In this document: piece after piece, positions 9,686 to 18,874 of the stretch
How the letters are laid out: every line of letters starts with the position of its first letter
Position numbering within the stretch: the stretch's first letter is position 1
Assembly: GCA_021792135.1 (NCBI GenBank)
Contig: JAJYVF010000010.1
Location: forward strand, 1 to 64,000
Length of the DNA stretch: 64,000 nt
Direction of reading: 5' to 3'
Source of the DNA: Acidobacteriota bacterium
GTDB lineage: Bacteria > Acidobacteriota > Terriglobia > Terriglobales > Acidobacteriaceae
Notes under the pieces: model-generated
The model's input: only the letters and a program-made list of their open reading frames with translations
Databases searched by the model: none
What the model was told of the DNA's origin: nothing
Translations under genes and position numbers: made by a program

Positions 9686-11658
9686 AGAAATGCCGGAGGT
9701 TGCCCATCGCCGCATTCGCGCTGGCGGCAGCCCTTCCCGCCCAGGTTCCGCAGAAGAACGTCGTGCTGGACGGCTCCGGTTCCGGCCGCATCTTCGACGG
9801 CATTGGCGCGGTCAGCGCCGGAGCGTCGTCGCGGCTGCTCATCGATTATCCGGAGCCCTATCGCAGTCAGATTCTCGATTACCTCTTCAAGCCTGATTAC
9901 GGAGCATCACTTCAGCACCTGAAGGTGGAGATCGGCGCCGACGTCAACTCCACCGACGGCTCGGAGCCCAGCCAGATGCGCACCCGCTTCGACCACAACG
10001 ACACCCGCGGGTACGAGTGGTGGCTCATGAGCGAGGCGCACAAGCGCAATCCGAATATCATCCTCGATACCCTGGCCTGGGGCGCGCCGGGATGGATCGG
10101 CGGCGGCAACTTCTACTCCGACGACATGGCCAGCTACGTCGCCCATTTCATCGAAGGCGCAAAGCGGCAGTGGGGGCTCGGCATCGTCTACACCGGCATC
10201 TGGAACGAGAAGCCCTTCCAGAGTCCCGAATACGTCAAAACGCTCCGCCGCGCGCTCGACGAGCACCACCTCGATACAAAGATCGTCTGCTGTGACGAAT
10301 ACCCGGGCGAGGGCAAAGGCCAGTGGGAAATCCTCGACGCCATGCGCAAGGACCCGGCCCTCCGCAATGCCATCGCCGTCGTCTCCGTGCACTACCCGCG
10401 CAGCCACGGCAAGCTGACTACGCCGCCGGATGCGCTGACCGTCGGCAAGCCTCTCTGGTCCAGCGAGGACCAGCCGGAGTCGAGCGCGGTCACCATCCTC
10501 TCGCGCGACTGGCAGATCGGCGGCCGCTCTCTCGCCCAGCTCTACAACGACAACTACCTGAAGGGCGGCTTTACCGCGACGGAAATCTGGAGTCCCATCA
10601 CCTCGTACTACGACAATCTGGCCGCGCCCAACTCAGGGCTGATGTACGCGAATACTCCATGGTCGGGCTACTACCATGTCCAGGGAGCGATCTGGGCGAC
10701 GGCGCATACCACGCAGTTTGCGCAGCCCGGCTGGCACTATCTCGGCAGTTCCTGCGGCGATCTCCCCGAAAAAGGCAACTACGTCGCGCTGAAGTCGCCG
10801 AACGGAAGAGACTGGAGCGTCGTCCTCCAGACCATCGGCGCGACGGATCCGCAGAGCGTGCGCTTTACCCTCCGCGGGGGCCTCTCCACGGCAACGGTCC
10901 ACGTCTGGGAAACGAACAGCCATCGCACCTTTGAACACGTGGCCGATCTTCCGGTACACGACGGCGCCTTCACTTATACCTTCGATCCCGACTCGCTCTA
11001 CTCGCTCACTACCACCAGCGGCCAGGGAAAAGGGACCGCCGTTCCGCCCCCACCCGCTGCCTTCCCGTTCCCTTATCGTGAAGACTTCGAGAGCACGCCG
11101 CTCGATCGCAGTCCGCGCTTCCTTGCCGATCAGGACGGCGCCTTCGAAGTGCATCCGTGCGCCGACCGGCCCGGTAAATGCCTGGAGCAGGTGATTACGG
11201 TCAGGCCCATTCCGTGGGGACCGTTGCCCGATCCGTGGACCCTGGCCGGCGATGCAACGTGGACCGACTACAACGTCGACGCGGACGCCCGCATCGGGGG
11301 CGAGGGCAGCGCCATGCTCATCGGCCGCATCGATTCCGCCGATGTCTTCCGCAACAGCGCGGCGCGTCTGCCCAGCGGCTACACCTTCCGCCTGCACAGC
11401 GACGGCACCTGGGAACTGCTCTTCTCCGCATACGGCGCGGTGACGCGTACCCTCGCGCAGGGACAGGCCGCGCCCGCCGGAGGCCAATGGCATCACCTGC
11501 GGCTCAGCTTTGCCGGCCCGCGGATCACCGCCGCTCTCGACGGCCGCACGCTGGCCTCAGTGAGCGACACCGGCCGCACGCACGGCATGATCGGCATCGG
11601 GTCGGAGTGGAACCGCGCCCAGTTCGACAACCTCGCCGTCACGCCTGCCGCACGCTGA
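9682..11658 (+). CDS. GH59 galactocerebrosidase-like glycoside hydrolase
   Basis: The 658-residue product has a short signal peptide (MKKCRRLPIAAFALAAALPAQ), so it is probably periplasmic or secreted. It follows mammalian galactosylceramidase closely: DGIGAVSAGASSRLL, YPEPYRSQILDYLFKP, GYEWWLM, GIWNE and LWSSED. By analogy Glu176 (in GIWNE) is the acid/base and Glu262 (in LWSSED) the nucleophile of the TIM barrel; the C-terminal ~200 residues form a lectin-like sandwich. The family removes beta-galactosyl units; the bacterial substrate may be a galactoside or galactolipid. The ATG overlaps the transporter stop as ATGA, which fixes the start. Confidence 0.9.
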   Translation: MKKCRRLPIAAFALAAALPAQVPQKNVVLDGSGSGRIFDGIGAVSAGASSRLLIDYPEPYRSQILDYLFKPDYGASLQHLKVEIGADVNSTDGSEPSQMRTRFDHNDTRGYEWWLMSEAHKRNPNIILDTLAWGAPGWIGGGNFYSDDMASYVAHFIEGAKRQWGLGIVYTGIWNEKPFQSPEYVKTLRRALDEHHLDTKIVCCDEYPGEGKGQWEILDAMRKDPALRNAIAVVSVHYPRSHGKLTTPPDALTVGKPLWSSEDQPESSAVTILSRDWQIGGRSLAQLYNDNYLKGGFTATEIWSPITSYYDNLAAPNSGLMYANTPWSGYYHVQGAIWATAHTTQFAQPGWHYLGSSCGDLPEKGNYVALKSPNGRDWSVVLQTIGATDPQSVRFTLRGGLSTATVHVWETNSHRTFEHVADLPVHDGAFTYTFDPDSLYSLTTTSGQGKGTAVPPPPAAFPFPYREDFESTPLDRSPRFLADQDGAFEVHPCADRPGKCLEQVITVRPIPWGPLPDPWTLAGDATWTDYNVDADARIGGEGSAMLIGRIDSADVFRNSAARLPSGYTFRLHSDGTWELLFSAYGAVTRTLAQGQAAPAGGQWHHLRLSFAGPRITAALDGRTLASVSDTGRTHGMIGIGSEWNRAQFDNLAVTPAAR

Positions 11659-11774
11659 ATACAGAACCCGATTCCGGCTGCCGCGGAAGACCGCGCATAC
11701 GAATTCAGAAATCCGTTTGCCTTCAGCCGGCATCCTGTGTTCTGATCCATCGCAACTCCGCGGAGGACTAACGC

Positions 11775-12326
11775 ATGCCTGGCAAAACGAAACGCTGGAT
11801 CGCAGCCTGCGGACTTCTCGCACTTCTGGGTGGCTGCTCCAGTGCCAACAAACCCACGAACGAAAACTTCACCCAGGCCCTCAACGACTACTACGATGCC
11901 CACAACAGCTGCCTGTTCCCCCATGGCCAGCAGTTCCCCTTCGAAGTGGCGCCCGGTCCCACTGCCAAAGAGCTGAAGCAGCAGATGGATTCCCTCACCG
12001 ACGCGGGTCTGGCGACCCGCCTTGAAGACCGCTCCATTCACGTCTTCCGCTACAGCCTGAATGCCGCGGGCAACCGCGCCGCGCCGCGCTTCTGCTACGG
12101 TCACCGCTCCGTGTCCGGCATCGAGAGCTTCACGCTGCCTGCGCCCCACAATGGCTTCACGGAAACCACCGTGACCTACCACTACGTGATGAAAGACGTC
12201 CCCGTGTGGGCCAGGACCGATCAGGTGAAGGCGGCATTTCCTCAGCTTGCAAAGGATCTCTCCGACTCCCCCACCGACCAGGCCACACTCGCCACGGTGG
12301 GAGCCGGCTGGCACGTTCCGCAGTAG
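11775..12326 (+). CDS. Hypothetical lipoprotein
   Basis: The 183-residue product has a lipoprotein signal (hydrophobic stretch ending LLGGC, Cys21) followed by a soluble domain of about 160 residues with two further cysteines (NSCLFPHG and RFCYGH) that could form a disulfide. A good Shine-Dalgarno (GGAGG) precedes the ATG by about 8 bases. I do not recognise a family. It follows the GH59 gene on the same strand after 116 bases and may be its own transcription unit. Confidence 0.7.
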   Translation: MPGKTKRWIAACGLLALLGGCSSANKPTNENFTQALNDYYDAHNSCLFPHGQQFPFEVAPGPTAKELKQQMDSLTDAGLATRLEDRSIHVFRYSLNAAGNRAAPRFCYGHRSVSGIESFTLPAPHNGFTETTVTYHYVMKDVPVWARTDQVKAAFPQLAKDLSDSPTDQATLATVGAGWHVPQ

Positions 12327-12602
12327 TGCTCCGCAGCGCTTCATGATTGCAGCCGCACGCACGGACGTTCCCCAGCCCGTGGGAACGGGGCGGCAGCCGC
12401 TCTCCGGATTCGACGCTGAACTTCAGCCGCCGAGGTCAGCCGCGAAGCCGATGCGCCGTGGGGCGTTCCATCCGGCAATAGCATGATTTTCCCGCCGGTG
12501 TTACCATCCAGGACGAAGACAGAAAGCGGTGTAATCCGCCCAGGAACACGCTTGCCGTTCCGGAAACCGAGCCGATCCGCCATGCCATGCCAACTTCATC
12601 GT

Positions 12603-13643
12603 ATGTTCAGCGATCGGGGCGGGCACCTTCGCGGGAAGATCACTGGCATCTACACGCTTCTGCTGCTCTTCAATGCAGCTGCCTGGCTCTGGGCCGCCAT
12701 CGCCTTCCATCACTATCCGGTTCTGCTGGGCACCGCGTTCCTGGCTTACAGCTTCGGGCTGCGCCACGCCGTCGATGCCGACCACATTGCCGCCATCGAT
12801 AATGTCACGCGCAAGCTCATGCAGGAGGGTAAGCGCCCGGTCGGGGTCGGCCTCATGTTCTCGCTGGGCCACTCGAGCATCGTCGTCCTCGGATCGCTGG
12901 CCATCGCTTTCACCGCCCTCAAACTGCAGCAGCACATCGACCACTTCCGCTCCGTCGGCGGCGTCATCGGCACGCTGGTCTCGGCCATCTTCCTGCTGGG
13001 GATTGCGGTTGCGAACCTCGTCATCCTGCGCTCCGTCTACGCGACCTTCATCCGCGTGCGCCGGGGCGAGCCTTACGTCGACGAGGACCTCGACCTGCTG
13101 CTCTCCGGCCGCGGCTTCCTCGCCCGCATCTTCCGTCCGATCTTCGCCATGATCCGCCGGAGCTGGCACATGTACCCGCTCGGCATCCTCTTCGGCCTGG
13201 GCTTCGACACCGCTACGGAGATCGGGCTCCTCGGCATCTCCGCCGCCGAAGCGTCGCGCGGCCTCTCGCTCTGGTCGATCCTGGTCTTTCCGGTGCTCTT
13301 CGCCGCCGGCATGTCGCTGATCGACACGACGGACAACATCCTCATGCTGGGCGCCTATGGCTGGGCCTATGTGAAGCCCATCCGCAAGCTCTACTACAAC
13401 CTCACCATCACCTCGGTGTCGGTGGTGGTTGCCGTTGTGGTGGGTGGCATCGAAGCCCTGGGGCTACTGGGCGGGCAGCTCCATCTGCAGGGCGTCTTCT
13501 GGGGCCTCATCGGCCGGCTCAACGAACACTTCGGCGTTCTCGGCTACTGCATCATCGCCATCTTCGCCCTGGCCTGGATTGTCTCCATCGCCATTTACAA
13601 GCTCCGCCGCATCGAAGAGTTCGAACTCAGCACGGAAGGCTAA
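12603..13643 (+). CDS. NiCoT family nickel/cobalt permease
   Basis: The roughly 346-residue integral membrane protein carries the NiCoT signature in helix 2 (RHAVDADHIAAIDN, the HX4DH metal motif), plus FSLGHSSIVV and LGFDTATEIGLL. This family (HoxN, NixA, HupN) takes up Ni2+ or Co2+ with high affinity. The ATG at 12603 was chosen because the frame upstream (from 12483) encodes a basic, non-family stretch; ATG 12582 is an alternative. No nickel riboswitch or cobalamin box was seen in the 276 bases before it. The likely end use is a nickel enzyme or cobalamin; no such enzyme is encoded in this window. Confidence 0.9.
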   Translation: MFSDRGGHLRGKITGIYTLLLLFNAAAWLWAAIAFHHYPVLLGTAFLAYSFGLRHAVDADHIAAIDNVTRKLMQEGKRPVGVGLMFSLGHSSIVVLGSLAIAFTALKLQQHIDHFRSVGGVIGTLVSAIFLLGIAVANLVILRSVYATFIRVRRGEPYVDEDLDLLLSGRGFLARIFRPIFAMIRRSWHMYPLGILFGLGFDTATEIGLLGISAAEASRGLSLWSILVFPVLFAAGMSLIDTTDNILMLGAYGWAYVKPIRKLYYNLTITSVSVVVAVVVGGIEALGLLGGQLHLQGVFWGLIGRLNEHFGVLGYCIIAIFALAWIVSIAIYKLRRIEEFELSTEG

Positions 13644-13654
13644 CCCTTTGTGGG

Positions 13655-13670
13655 TCCATCCTTCGATGGA
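13655..13670. repeat. Small hairpin after the NiCoT gene
   Basis: TCCATC and GATGGA form a perfect 6-bp stem around CTTC, 12 bases after the NiCoT stop. It may act as a weak terminator, though no T-run follows. Two 16-base sequences of the same TCCA...TGGA design occur near 38.6 kb. Confidence 0.4.
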
Positions 13671-13706
13671 TGAGCGGGGTCACATCGGCGCTGTAAACTC
13701 CTGCGC

Positions 13707-14765
13707 ATGCAGACAGAGCCCATCGGCAGTATTCCCCGACCGCCTGAGCTGATTCAGGCCATGGCCCGATTCCAGGCCGGAACCATCCCGCGCGAGCAGC
13801 TCGACCAGGCCTTTGCCGCGGCGCTGCGCGACACCATCGTTCGTTTTGAGGAGACGGGCTCGCCCGTCATTACCGACGGCGAACAGACCAAACCCAGCTT
13901 CGCCACCTACCCCCTGGACGGCCTGCGGCATCTCGCGCCCGATGGAGTCGCGATCCCCTTCGCCGATGGTCATGTGCGGCGCCTTCCGCGCCTCACCGCC
14001 GGCCCCTTCCGCTACGGCGTGCATGCGGCGCAGTTCGTCACCGCCGCGCTTGCCTTCACCCATGTTCCCCTCAAACAGGCCGTCATCTCCGCATCGGCGC
14101 TGAGCCTGCTCTACCCCGCTTCCGGCATCGCCGGCTATCCGCGCGAAGAGTTCCTCGCCGACCTTGTCAGCGAGGCCGAGAGCGACATCCGTGGCGCGCT
14201 CCAGGCCGGGGCCGCTTTCGTGCAGATTGACTTCACGGAGGCCAGGCTTTCGCTTAAGCTCGATCCCTCCGGCGGCCTCCTGCGCAGCTTCATCGGCCTC
14301 AACAACCAGGTGCTCGCGCGCTTTACTCCCGGCGAGCGGCAGCGCATCGGCGTGCATGTCTGCCCCGGCGGCGATCTGGACTCCACACACAGCGCGGATG
14401 TCGACTACGCAGGGCTGCTGCCCGATCTCTTCCAGATGAACGTCGGCCGGTTTTATCTGGAGATGGCCGGGGAAATCGACAGGAGGCGCGTGCTGGGGAT
14501 CGTCCGGCGGCTTCTCAGGCCGGATCATCTCGTTTTCATTGGCGTCATCGACCCCATCTACCCGGTCATCGAGACGCCTGTCCAGGTACGCGACCGCGTT
14601 CTGGAAGCAGCCTCGATCCTGCCCGTCGCGCAGCTTGGCACCACAGACGACTGCGGCTTCGCTCCCTTCGCCGACGACACCTCGACCGCTCGCGATGCAG
14701 CGTTTGGCAAGATTCGTGCCCGCGTCGAAGGGACCCGTCTGGCCGCCCGCGAACTCGGCATTTGA
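13707..14765 (+). CDS. Core MetE-type methyltransferase (cobalamin-independent methionine synthase C-terminal module)
   Basis: At 352 residues this is only the catalytic C-terminal barrel of MetE, without the N-terminal half of the ~750-residue enzyme. The zinc ligands are all present: His and Cys in GVHVCPGGD, Glu in YLEMAGE and the last Cys in TTDDCGFAPF. The N-terminal GSIPRP motif and ITDGEQTKPSF also match the family. It should transfer a methyl group to homocysteine or a related thiol in the cytoplasm; the methyl donor of stand-alone core proteins often differs from that of full MetE and cannot be told here. Confidence 0.82.
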   Translation: MQTEPIGSIPRPPELIQAMARFQAGTIPREQLDQAFAAALRDTIVRFEETGSPVITDGEQTKPSFATYPLDGLRHLAPDGVAIPFADGHVRRLPRLTAGPFRYGVHAAQFVTAALAFTHVPLKQAVISASALSLLYPASGIAGYPREEFLADLVSEAESDIRGALQAGAAFVQIDFTEARLSLKLDPSGGLLRSFIGLNNQVLARFTPGERQRIGVHVCPGGDLDSTHSADVDYAGLLPDLFQMNVGRFYLEMAGEIDRRRVLGIVRRLLRPDHLVFIGVIDPIYPVIETPVQVRDRVLEAASILPVAQLGTTDDCGFAPFADDTSTARDAAFGKIRARVEGTRLAARELGI

Positions 14766-14824
14766 AGGCACCGGAGGCTGATCAACCCGGGCTCCGGTGC
14801 CCCGCCGGCGGGAATGCCCCTTCC

Positions 14825-15925
14825 TCACATCCCCGGATGCGTTACCTCGTTCGCATGGGGAACCAGCCGCATATACACCGCCTGCGGCAGATTCGTCCGC
14901 CAGTGCCCCGTCGCCCGCGCATAGAAGACGGTTCCCAGAAAAATCCCCGCGAGGATGGCCGCCACCGCACCCGGCCCGGCCACCCGCCGCGCCCATCGCA
15001 AGCCCGGCTCCGCGGCCCGCCTCGGCGGCAGAGCAAACTGCAGACCATGCTCCACCGGACAGGCCGCCACGCAGGCCATGCACGCGCTGCACTCTACGGA
15101 CCGGATCTGTACCAGCCGGTCCACCGGCAAAGCCGCCGGGCAGGCCTTCGCACATTTCCCGCAGTCGATGCACGCCTCTGTATCCCGCCGGATCTCGATC
15201 GGGCTCAGCAGGGATACCAGCCCCATCAGCGCGCCGTAGGGGCAGAGGTAGCGGCACCAGAAGTTCTGAACCAGCATGGAAAGAGCGGCCAGCACTGCCA
15301 GCACGATGATTCCCGTCTCCCCGATGGTGCGGAAGAAGTTCAGCATCTTCACATCCGCCACCAGCCCGTACGGCGTCATCATGAAATCCGCCAGCGCCTC
15401 GGCCGACATTTCCCAGATCACGAAGACAAAGAAGCCCAGCAGCACATATTTCAGCCCGCGCAGACCGGTGTCCAGCGAGCGCGGCAGCCGCAGATTACGC
15501 CCGAAGATCCGCCGCCCCAGCTTCCACAGCTGTTCCGACAATGTTCCCACCGGGCACAGCCACGAGCAGAAGGCCTTCTTGGCAACAAAGCTGATGAGCA
15601 GGAACGCCATCAGCAGGAACATGGCCGCGGCGTGGATCGGGGGAACCCTGCCCGTCAGGGCCAGGTACTTCAAATTCATCAGCCCGGCGATGGGCAGCCA
15701 TCCCTCCACCCCCGCCGGCCGGCTCACAGCCATGCCGTGCCCGCCGCGCTCGTACCACCGCACCCACAGGTAGAACTGCGCCCCGATCCAGATATTCAGC
15801 GCGACAAAGGCCAGCTGGGCCGCCAGCCGGATCCGCTGCGACCGGTCCGGTGCGGCTCGCCGCACCACCCTTTTCCTCTCTCCGTGCCGATGTTCCACCA
15901 CGGCCTCGACGACCTGTGCGCCCAT
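14825..15925 (-). CDS. NapH/NosR-like membrane 4Fe-4S protein
   Basis: The 366-residue protein has about six membrane helices, two membrane-proximal CxxxCP motifs (AFCSWLCPVG, FWCRYLCPYG) and a bis-[4Fe-4S] ferredoxin domain (CIDCGKCAKACP and CSACMACVAACP). This is the organisation of NapH, NosR C-terminal part and related quinol-to-periplasm or quinol-to-ferredoxin electron-transfer proteins. A terminal helix follows the ferredoxin domain (~310-330). A GGAG lies about 8 bases before the ATG. No reductase gene is beside it, so its partner is unknown. It converges with the MetE-core gene. Confidence 0.85.
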   Translation of the reverse strand: MGAQVVEAVVEHRHGERKRVVRRAAPDRSQRIRLAAQLAFVALNIWIGAQFYLWVRWYERGGHGMAVSRPAGVEGWLPIAGLMNLKYLALTGRVPPIHAAAMFLLMAFLLISFVAKKAFCSWLCPVGTLSEQLWKLGRRIFGRNLRLPRSLDTGLRGLKYVLLGFFVFVIWEMSAEALADFMMTPYGLVADVKMLNFFRTIGETGIIVLAVLAALSMLVQNFWCRYLCPYGALMGLVSLLSPIEIRRDTEACIDCGKCAKACPAALPVDRLVQIRSVECSACMACVAACPVEHGLQFALPPRRAAEPGLRWARRVAGPGAVAAILAGIFLGTVFYARATGHWRTNLPQAVYMRLVPHANEVTHPGM

Positions 15926-16155
15926 CCTGGCTTCTCCTCTGCATCTCCGAAGGTAGCGATTGCATCAGCCGCCAGGCAGTGACTTCAATCACTCGCCACC
16001 GCAGAAGTCCCGGCCTGGCCTCGTGTAAAATCGGAAGAAGCGCGTCCAGGCCGTCTTCCGAAGCTTCCCTGCACAATCAGGCGAACCCCCGCGAAGATCC
16101 GGACGCCTCCACGCCTCCATAGCGCGGCGCGAGACCCGGAGATTCGAGGAACACC

Positions 16156-16335
16156 ATGGCCAAGATTGCCAAGACAGCCGATCGCAGGAAAATGATGGAC
16201 ACCACCAAGAGCACCGATTGCCCGAAGTGCTCCAAGCCCACCCGCATCGTGAAGCGGGTGAAGGACCGCGAGCGCGGGATTCCCGGCGGGGTCTACATCT
16301 CCTGCTCGGCCTGCGACTTCTACGAGAAGCTGTAG
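16156..16335 (+). CDS. Small zinc-ribbon protein (59 aa)
   Basis: An ATG with a GAGGA ribosome-binding site about 7 bases upstream opens a 59-codon frame. The product is very basic at its N-terminus and carries a CPKC pair and a CSAC pair about 33 residues apart, a typical zinc ribbon. Codon choice is strongly GC-ending as in the neighbouring genes. It stops 4 bases before the end of the convergent MFS gene. Function is unknown; small ribbons like this often bind nucleic acid or ribosomes. Confidence 0.75.
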   Translation: MAKIAKTADRRKMMDTTKSTDCPKCSKPTRIVKRVKDRERGIPGGVYISCSACDFYEKL

Positions 16336-16339
16336 CGGA

Positions 16340-17530
16340 TCATCCTGCGGGGGTAACCGGGGCTGCCTCAGCCGGCCGGGGCTCGCGCAGCGCCACATTC
16401 TCCATCAGCGCCAGCGCCAGAATCGCCGCCAGCGCGGCCACCGGTACCGCAAATCCCGTCCGCAGCGAACTGGAGCGCGTGGAGACCAGCCCCGTCAGCC
16501 AGGGCAGCACCGCTCCGGCACTGGCGCAGAAGGCAAACACCCAGCCCGTATCGCGGAAATCCTCAATCCGTGCCAGCATCCGCGCCATTCCTACCGGGAA
16601 CACCGGCCCAAAGCCCATCCCCGCCACGGCAACCGCCGCCATCATCACCGGCGTTGAATGCGGCGCCACCAGCGCCGTGACCGCCGCCAGCCCCAGCGCC
16701 AGCGCCGGCAGCAGAACCGCCCGCTCCGGCACGGACCTGAGCACCACGGACCCGATTCCCCGCCCCGCCAGCAGAGCCAGCCAGTAGAGCGAGACTATCA
16801 GGCTCGACTGCTCCAGAGTCATCCCGCCGAAGCGGTGGGCATAGGTCGTGATCCACCCGCCCACGGCGTTCTCCACGCCGACATAAAGAAACAGGAAGAC
16901 CGCAAAGAATCCCAGGATCCCCGCCTGCGTCTTCCGCGAGCCCGCCCCCGCAGCCGGGACCGCAGCTTCCGCCGACCGCAGCAGCGGCATCAGGCGCAGG
17001 AACATCAGCCCCGCCCACAAGGCAATCCCCGCCACCAGGCTGCCGACCCGCCCCGCGCGCTCCACCACCGCAATCAGCCACGGACAGGCAACGGCTCCCG
17101 CCCCCCAGAAGAGATTCACGACCGATAGCCGCCGCGCCCGCCCCTGCGCCCGGCTGGCCACATGCAGATTGGTCGCCGTGACGGAAAGCCCGACCGCCAG
17201 GCCGAGGAGCGCGAATCCCCCCAGCGCCAGGGCATGGCCCCATACGGCAGTTTGCCAGGAAGCAAGGAGCAGCAGGGCCCCGGCGGTCATCAGGGCGTAG
17301 CCGGTGGGCAGGTTCCGGCGCAGACGGTAAGGCGAGAAGATCGACCCCACCGTCGAAGCGGCAAATTCCGCCGCAAAGAAGCCGCCCGACTGTACATCGT
17401 GCAGGCCCCAGCGCGCCGCCATCAGCGGCAGCAAAGGCCCGGGCAGCACCGTCACCATGCCGCAGACGACAAACCCGCAGCACAGCAGCCACAGACGAGG
17501 GCTGCGCGAACCCGACTCGGCCAGCGGCAT
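16340..17530 (-). CDS. MFS transporter
   Basis: The 396-residue membrane protein has about 12 hydrophobic segments and resembles the FucP/YfkF-like part of the major facilitator superfamily (LLPLMAARWGLHDVQSGGFFAAEFAAST in helices 1-2, ENAVGGWITTYAHR, MGFGPVFPVGMARM). The ligand is probably a sugar or small metabolite. It starts 7 bases after the stop of the LacI regulator gene on the same strand, so regulator and transporter are one operon, which supports a carbohydrate substrate. Confidence 0.8.
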   Translation of the reverse strand: MPLAESGSRSPRLWLLCCGFVVCGMVTVLPGPLLPLMAARWGLHDVQSGGFFAAEFAASTVGSIFSPYRLRRNLPTGYALMTAGALLLLASWQTAVWGHALALGGFALLGLAVGLSVTATNLHVASRAQGRARRLSVVNLFWGAGAVACPWLIAVVERAGRVGSLVAGIALWAGLMFLRLMPLLRSAEAAVPAAGAGSRKTQAGILGFFAVFLFLYVGVENAVGGWITTYAHRFGGMTLEQSSLIVSLYWLALLAGRGIGSVVLRSVPERAVLLPALALGLAAVTALVAPHSTPVMMAAVAVAGMGFGPVFPVGMARMLARIEDFRDTGWVFAFCASAGAVLPWLTGLVSTRSSSLRTGFAVPVAALAAILALALMENVALREPRPAEAAPVTPAG

Positions 17531-17537
17531 CGCCCTG

Positions 17538-18671
17538 CTATTTCCTCTTCCTGTTACGCCTGGGATTCGGAGGCATCGTCGATTCCCGAACGACCAGCTC
17601 CGGCACGATCGGCACCTCGTCCGGAACGTCCCTGCTGCCGCGGATGCGCTGCAGCAGCAACCGCGCAGCCGTGTTCCCCATGCTGTTCAGCGGCTGCCGG
17701 ATCGTCGTCAGGCTGGGCGTATGGTAGGCCGCCCACTGTATGTCGTCGAAACCCACGACAGAGACGTCCTCCGGCACGCGCAGTCCATGGTCCTTGAAGG
17801 CACGCATCGCCCCAATCGCCGCAAGGTCGTTATACGATACCAGCGCGGTAAAGGGCCGCTTCTGCGCCAGCAGCTTTGCCGCCACCGGCAAACCCAGCTC
17901 CGGGGAAGAGATGTTCTCCTCCAGCTGCACGACCAGCTCCGGAGCCACATCGAGGCCCAACTCCTTCGCCATCCCCACCAGACCTTTCCAGCGCTCGTCC
18001 GAGTCCGAGCTGAACGGCTGGCCACGCATGAACGCGATCTGCCGGTGCCCGAGCTGGTAAAGATGGCGCAGCGTCAGCTCCGCCGCCCGCCGGTGATCCA
18101 GCACAATCCGCGTCACTCCCGGCAGCGGCTTATGCCCCGCGACGGCCACCACGGGCAGCGGCAGACTGTGCTGCAGCGCGGTGTCGATGGCCACGAATCC
18201 CTCCACGGAGCGATCCATCAGCAGCCCCGGATACTCCTCGATCAGATCGGCCTTGCGCCGGTGGCTGGCCGTCAGGTAGAAATACCCCTCCTCGATCAGC
18301 ACCTCTTCGATGCCGGTCATCACCAGGACCGAGTAACCATCGTGCAGTTCCGGGACCAGCACGCCCACCGTGAAGCTCTGCCGCCGCCGCAGGGAGCGCG
18401 CAAAAAAGCTTGGCCGGTACTCGAATTTCTTTGCGGCCGCAATCACCCGATCCCGTGTCTCCTGGGGGATCGAACGCACCCCCGGCGCGTTGTTCAGGAC
18501 CAGCGAGATCGTCGCGGGGGAAAGGTCCAGATAATCGCCCAGGGTTCGCAGACTGATCGGCCTGGGCGGCAGAAACTCGCTCTTCGGCTCTTCGGCTGCT
18601 TCTTCCGCTTCCTTCGACCCGCTCCGCCCGACTCCCGTCCGTTTTGGCAAATCTTTGCCGCCTTCCGTCAT
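17538..18671 (-). CDS. LacI family transcriptional regulator
   Basis: The product (377 residues from the ATG at 18671) has an N-terminal helix-turn-helix ([22 protein letters not shown], then [24 protein letters not shown] with the minor-groove hinge helix) and a periplasmic-binding-protein-like effector domain ([14 protein letters not shown] to [29 protein letters not shown]). The first ~40 residues before the HTH are a charged extension not usual in the family. It probably controls the downstream MFS gene. A small AACC-A-GGTT half-palindrome at 18829-18837 in the divergent promoter region is a possible but weak operator. Confidence 0.9.
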   Translation of the reverse strand: MTEGGKDLPKRTGVGRSGSKEAEEAAEEPKSEFLPPRPISLRTLGDYLDLSPATISLVLNNAPGVRSIPQETRDRVIAAAKKFEYRPSFFARSLRRRQSFTVGVLVPELHDGYSVLVMTGIEEVLIEEGYFYLTASHRRKADLIEEYPGLLMDRSVEGFVAIDTALQHSLPLPVVAVAGHKPLPGVTRIVLDHRRAAELTLRHLYQLGHRQIAFMRGQPFSSDSDERWKGLVGMAKELGLDVAPELVVQLEENISSPELGLPVAAKLLAQKRPFTALVSYNDLAAIGAMRAFKDHGLRVPEDVSVVGFDDIQWAAYHTPSLTTIRQPLNSMGNTAARLLLQRIRGSRDVPDEVPIVPELVVRESTMPPNPRRNRKRK

Positions 18672-18874
18672 GGCCCTCGTTGTACCGGCTGCGCACGAAA
18701 TCTTCAACAGGAATCTGGCTTTTCCTCATCCGGTGGCATCCCGGCGCGAACTCCCGCCGAAGGGACGATCCCGCTTTACGTCCGGTTTCCGAACCTCCGG
18801 CCAGGGATTCCACTGCCTTGAAATCCCGAACCAGGTTATCCTTACATCACCCCTCGCAGCGCTCATCGTAAGCC

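Noticed and set aside
12327-12602. Possible cobalamin or nickel/cobalt riboswitch before the NiCoT gene
   Set aside because: No B12-box or conserved NiCo-riboswitch features could be recognised.
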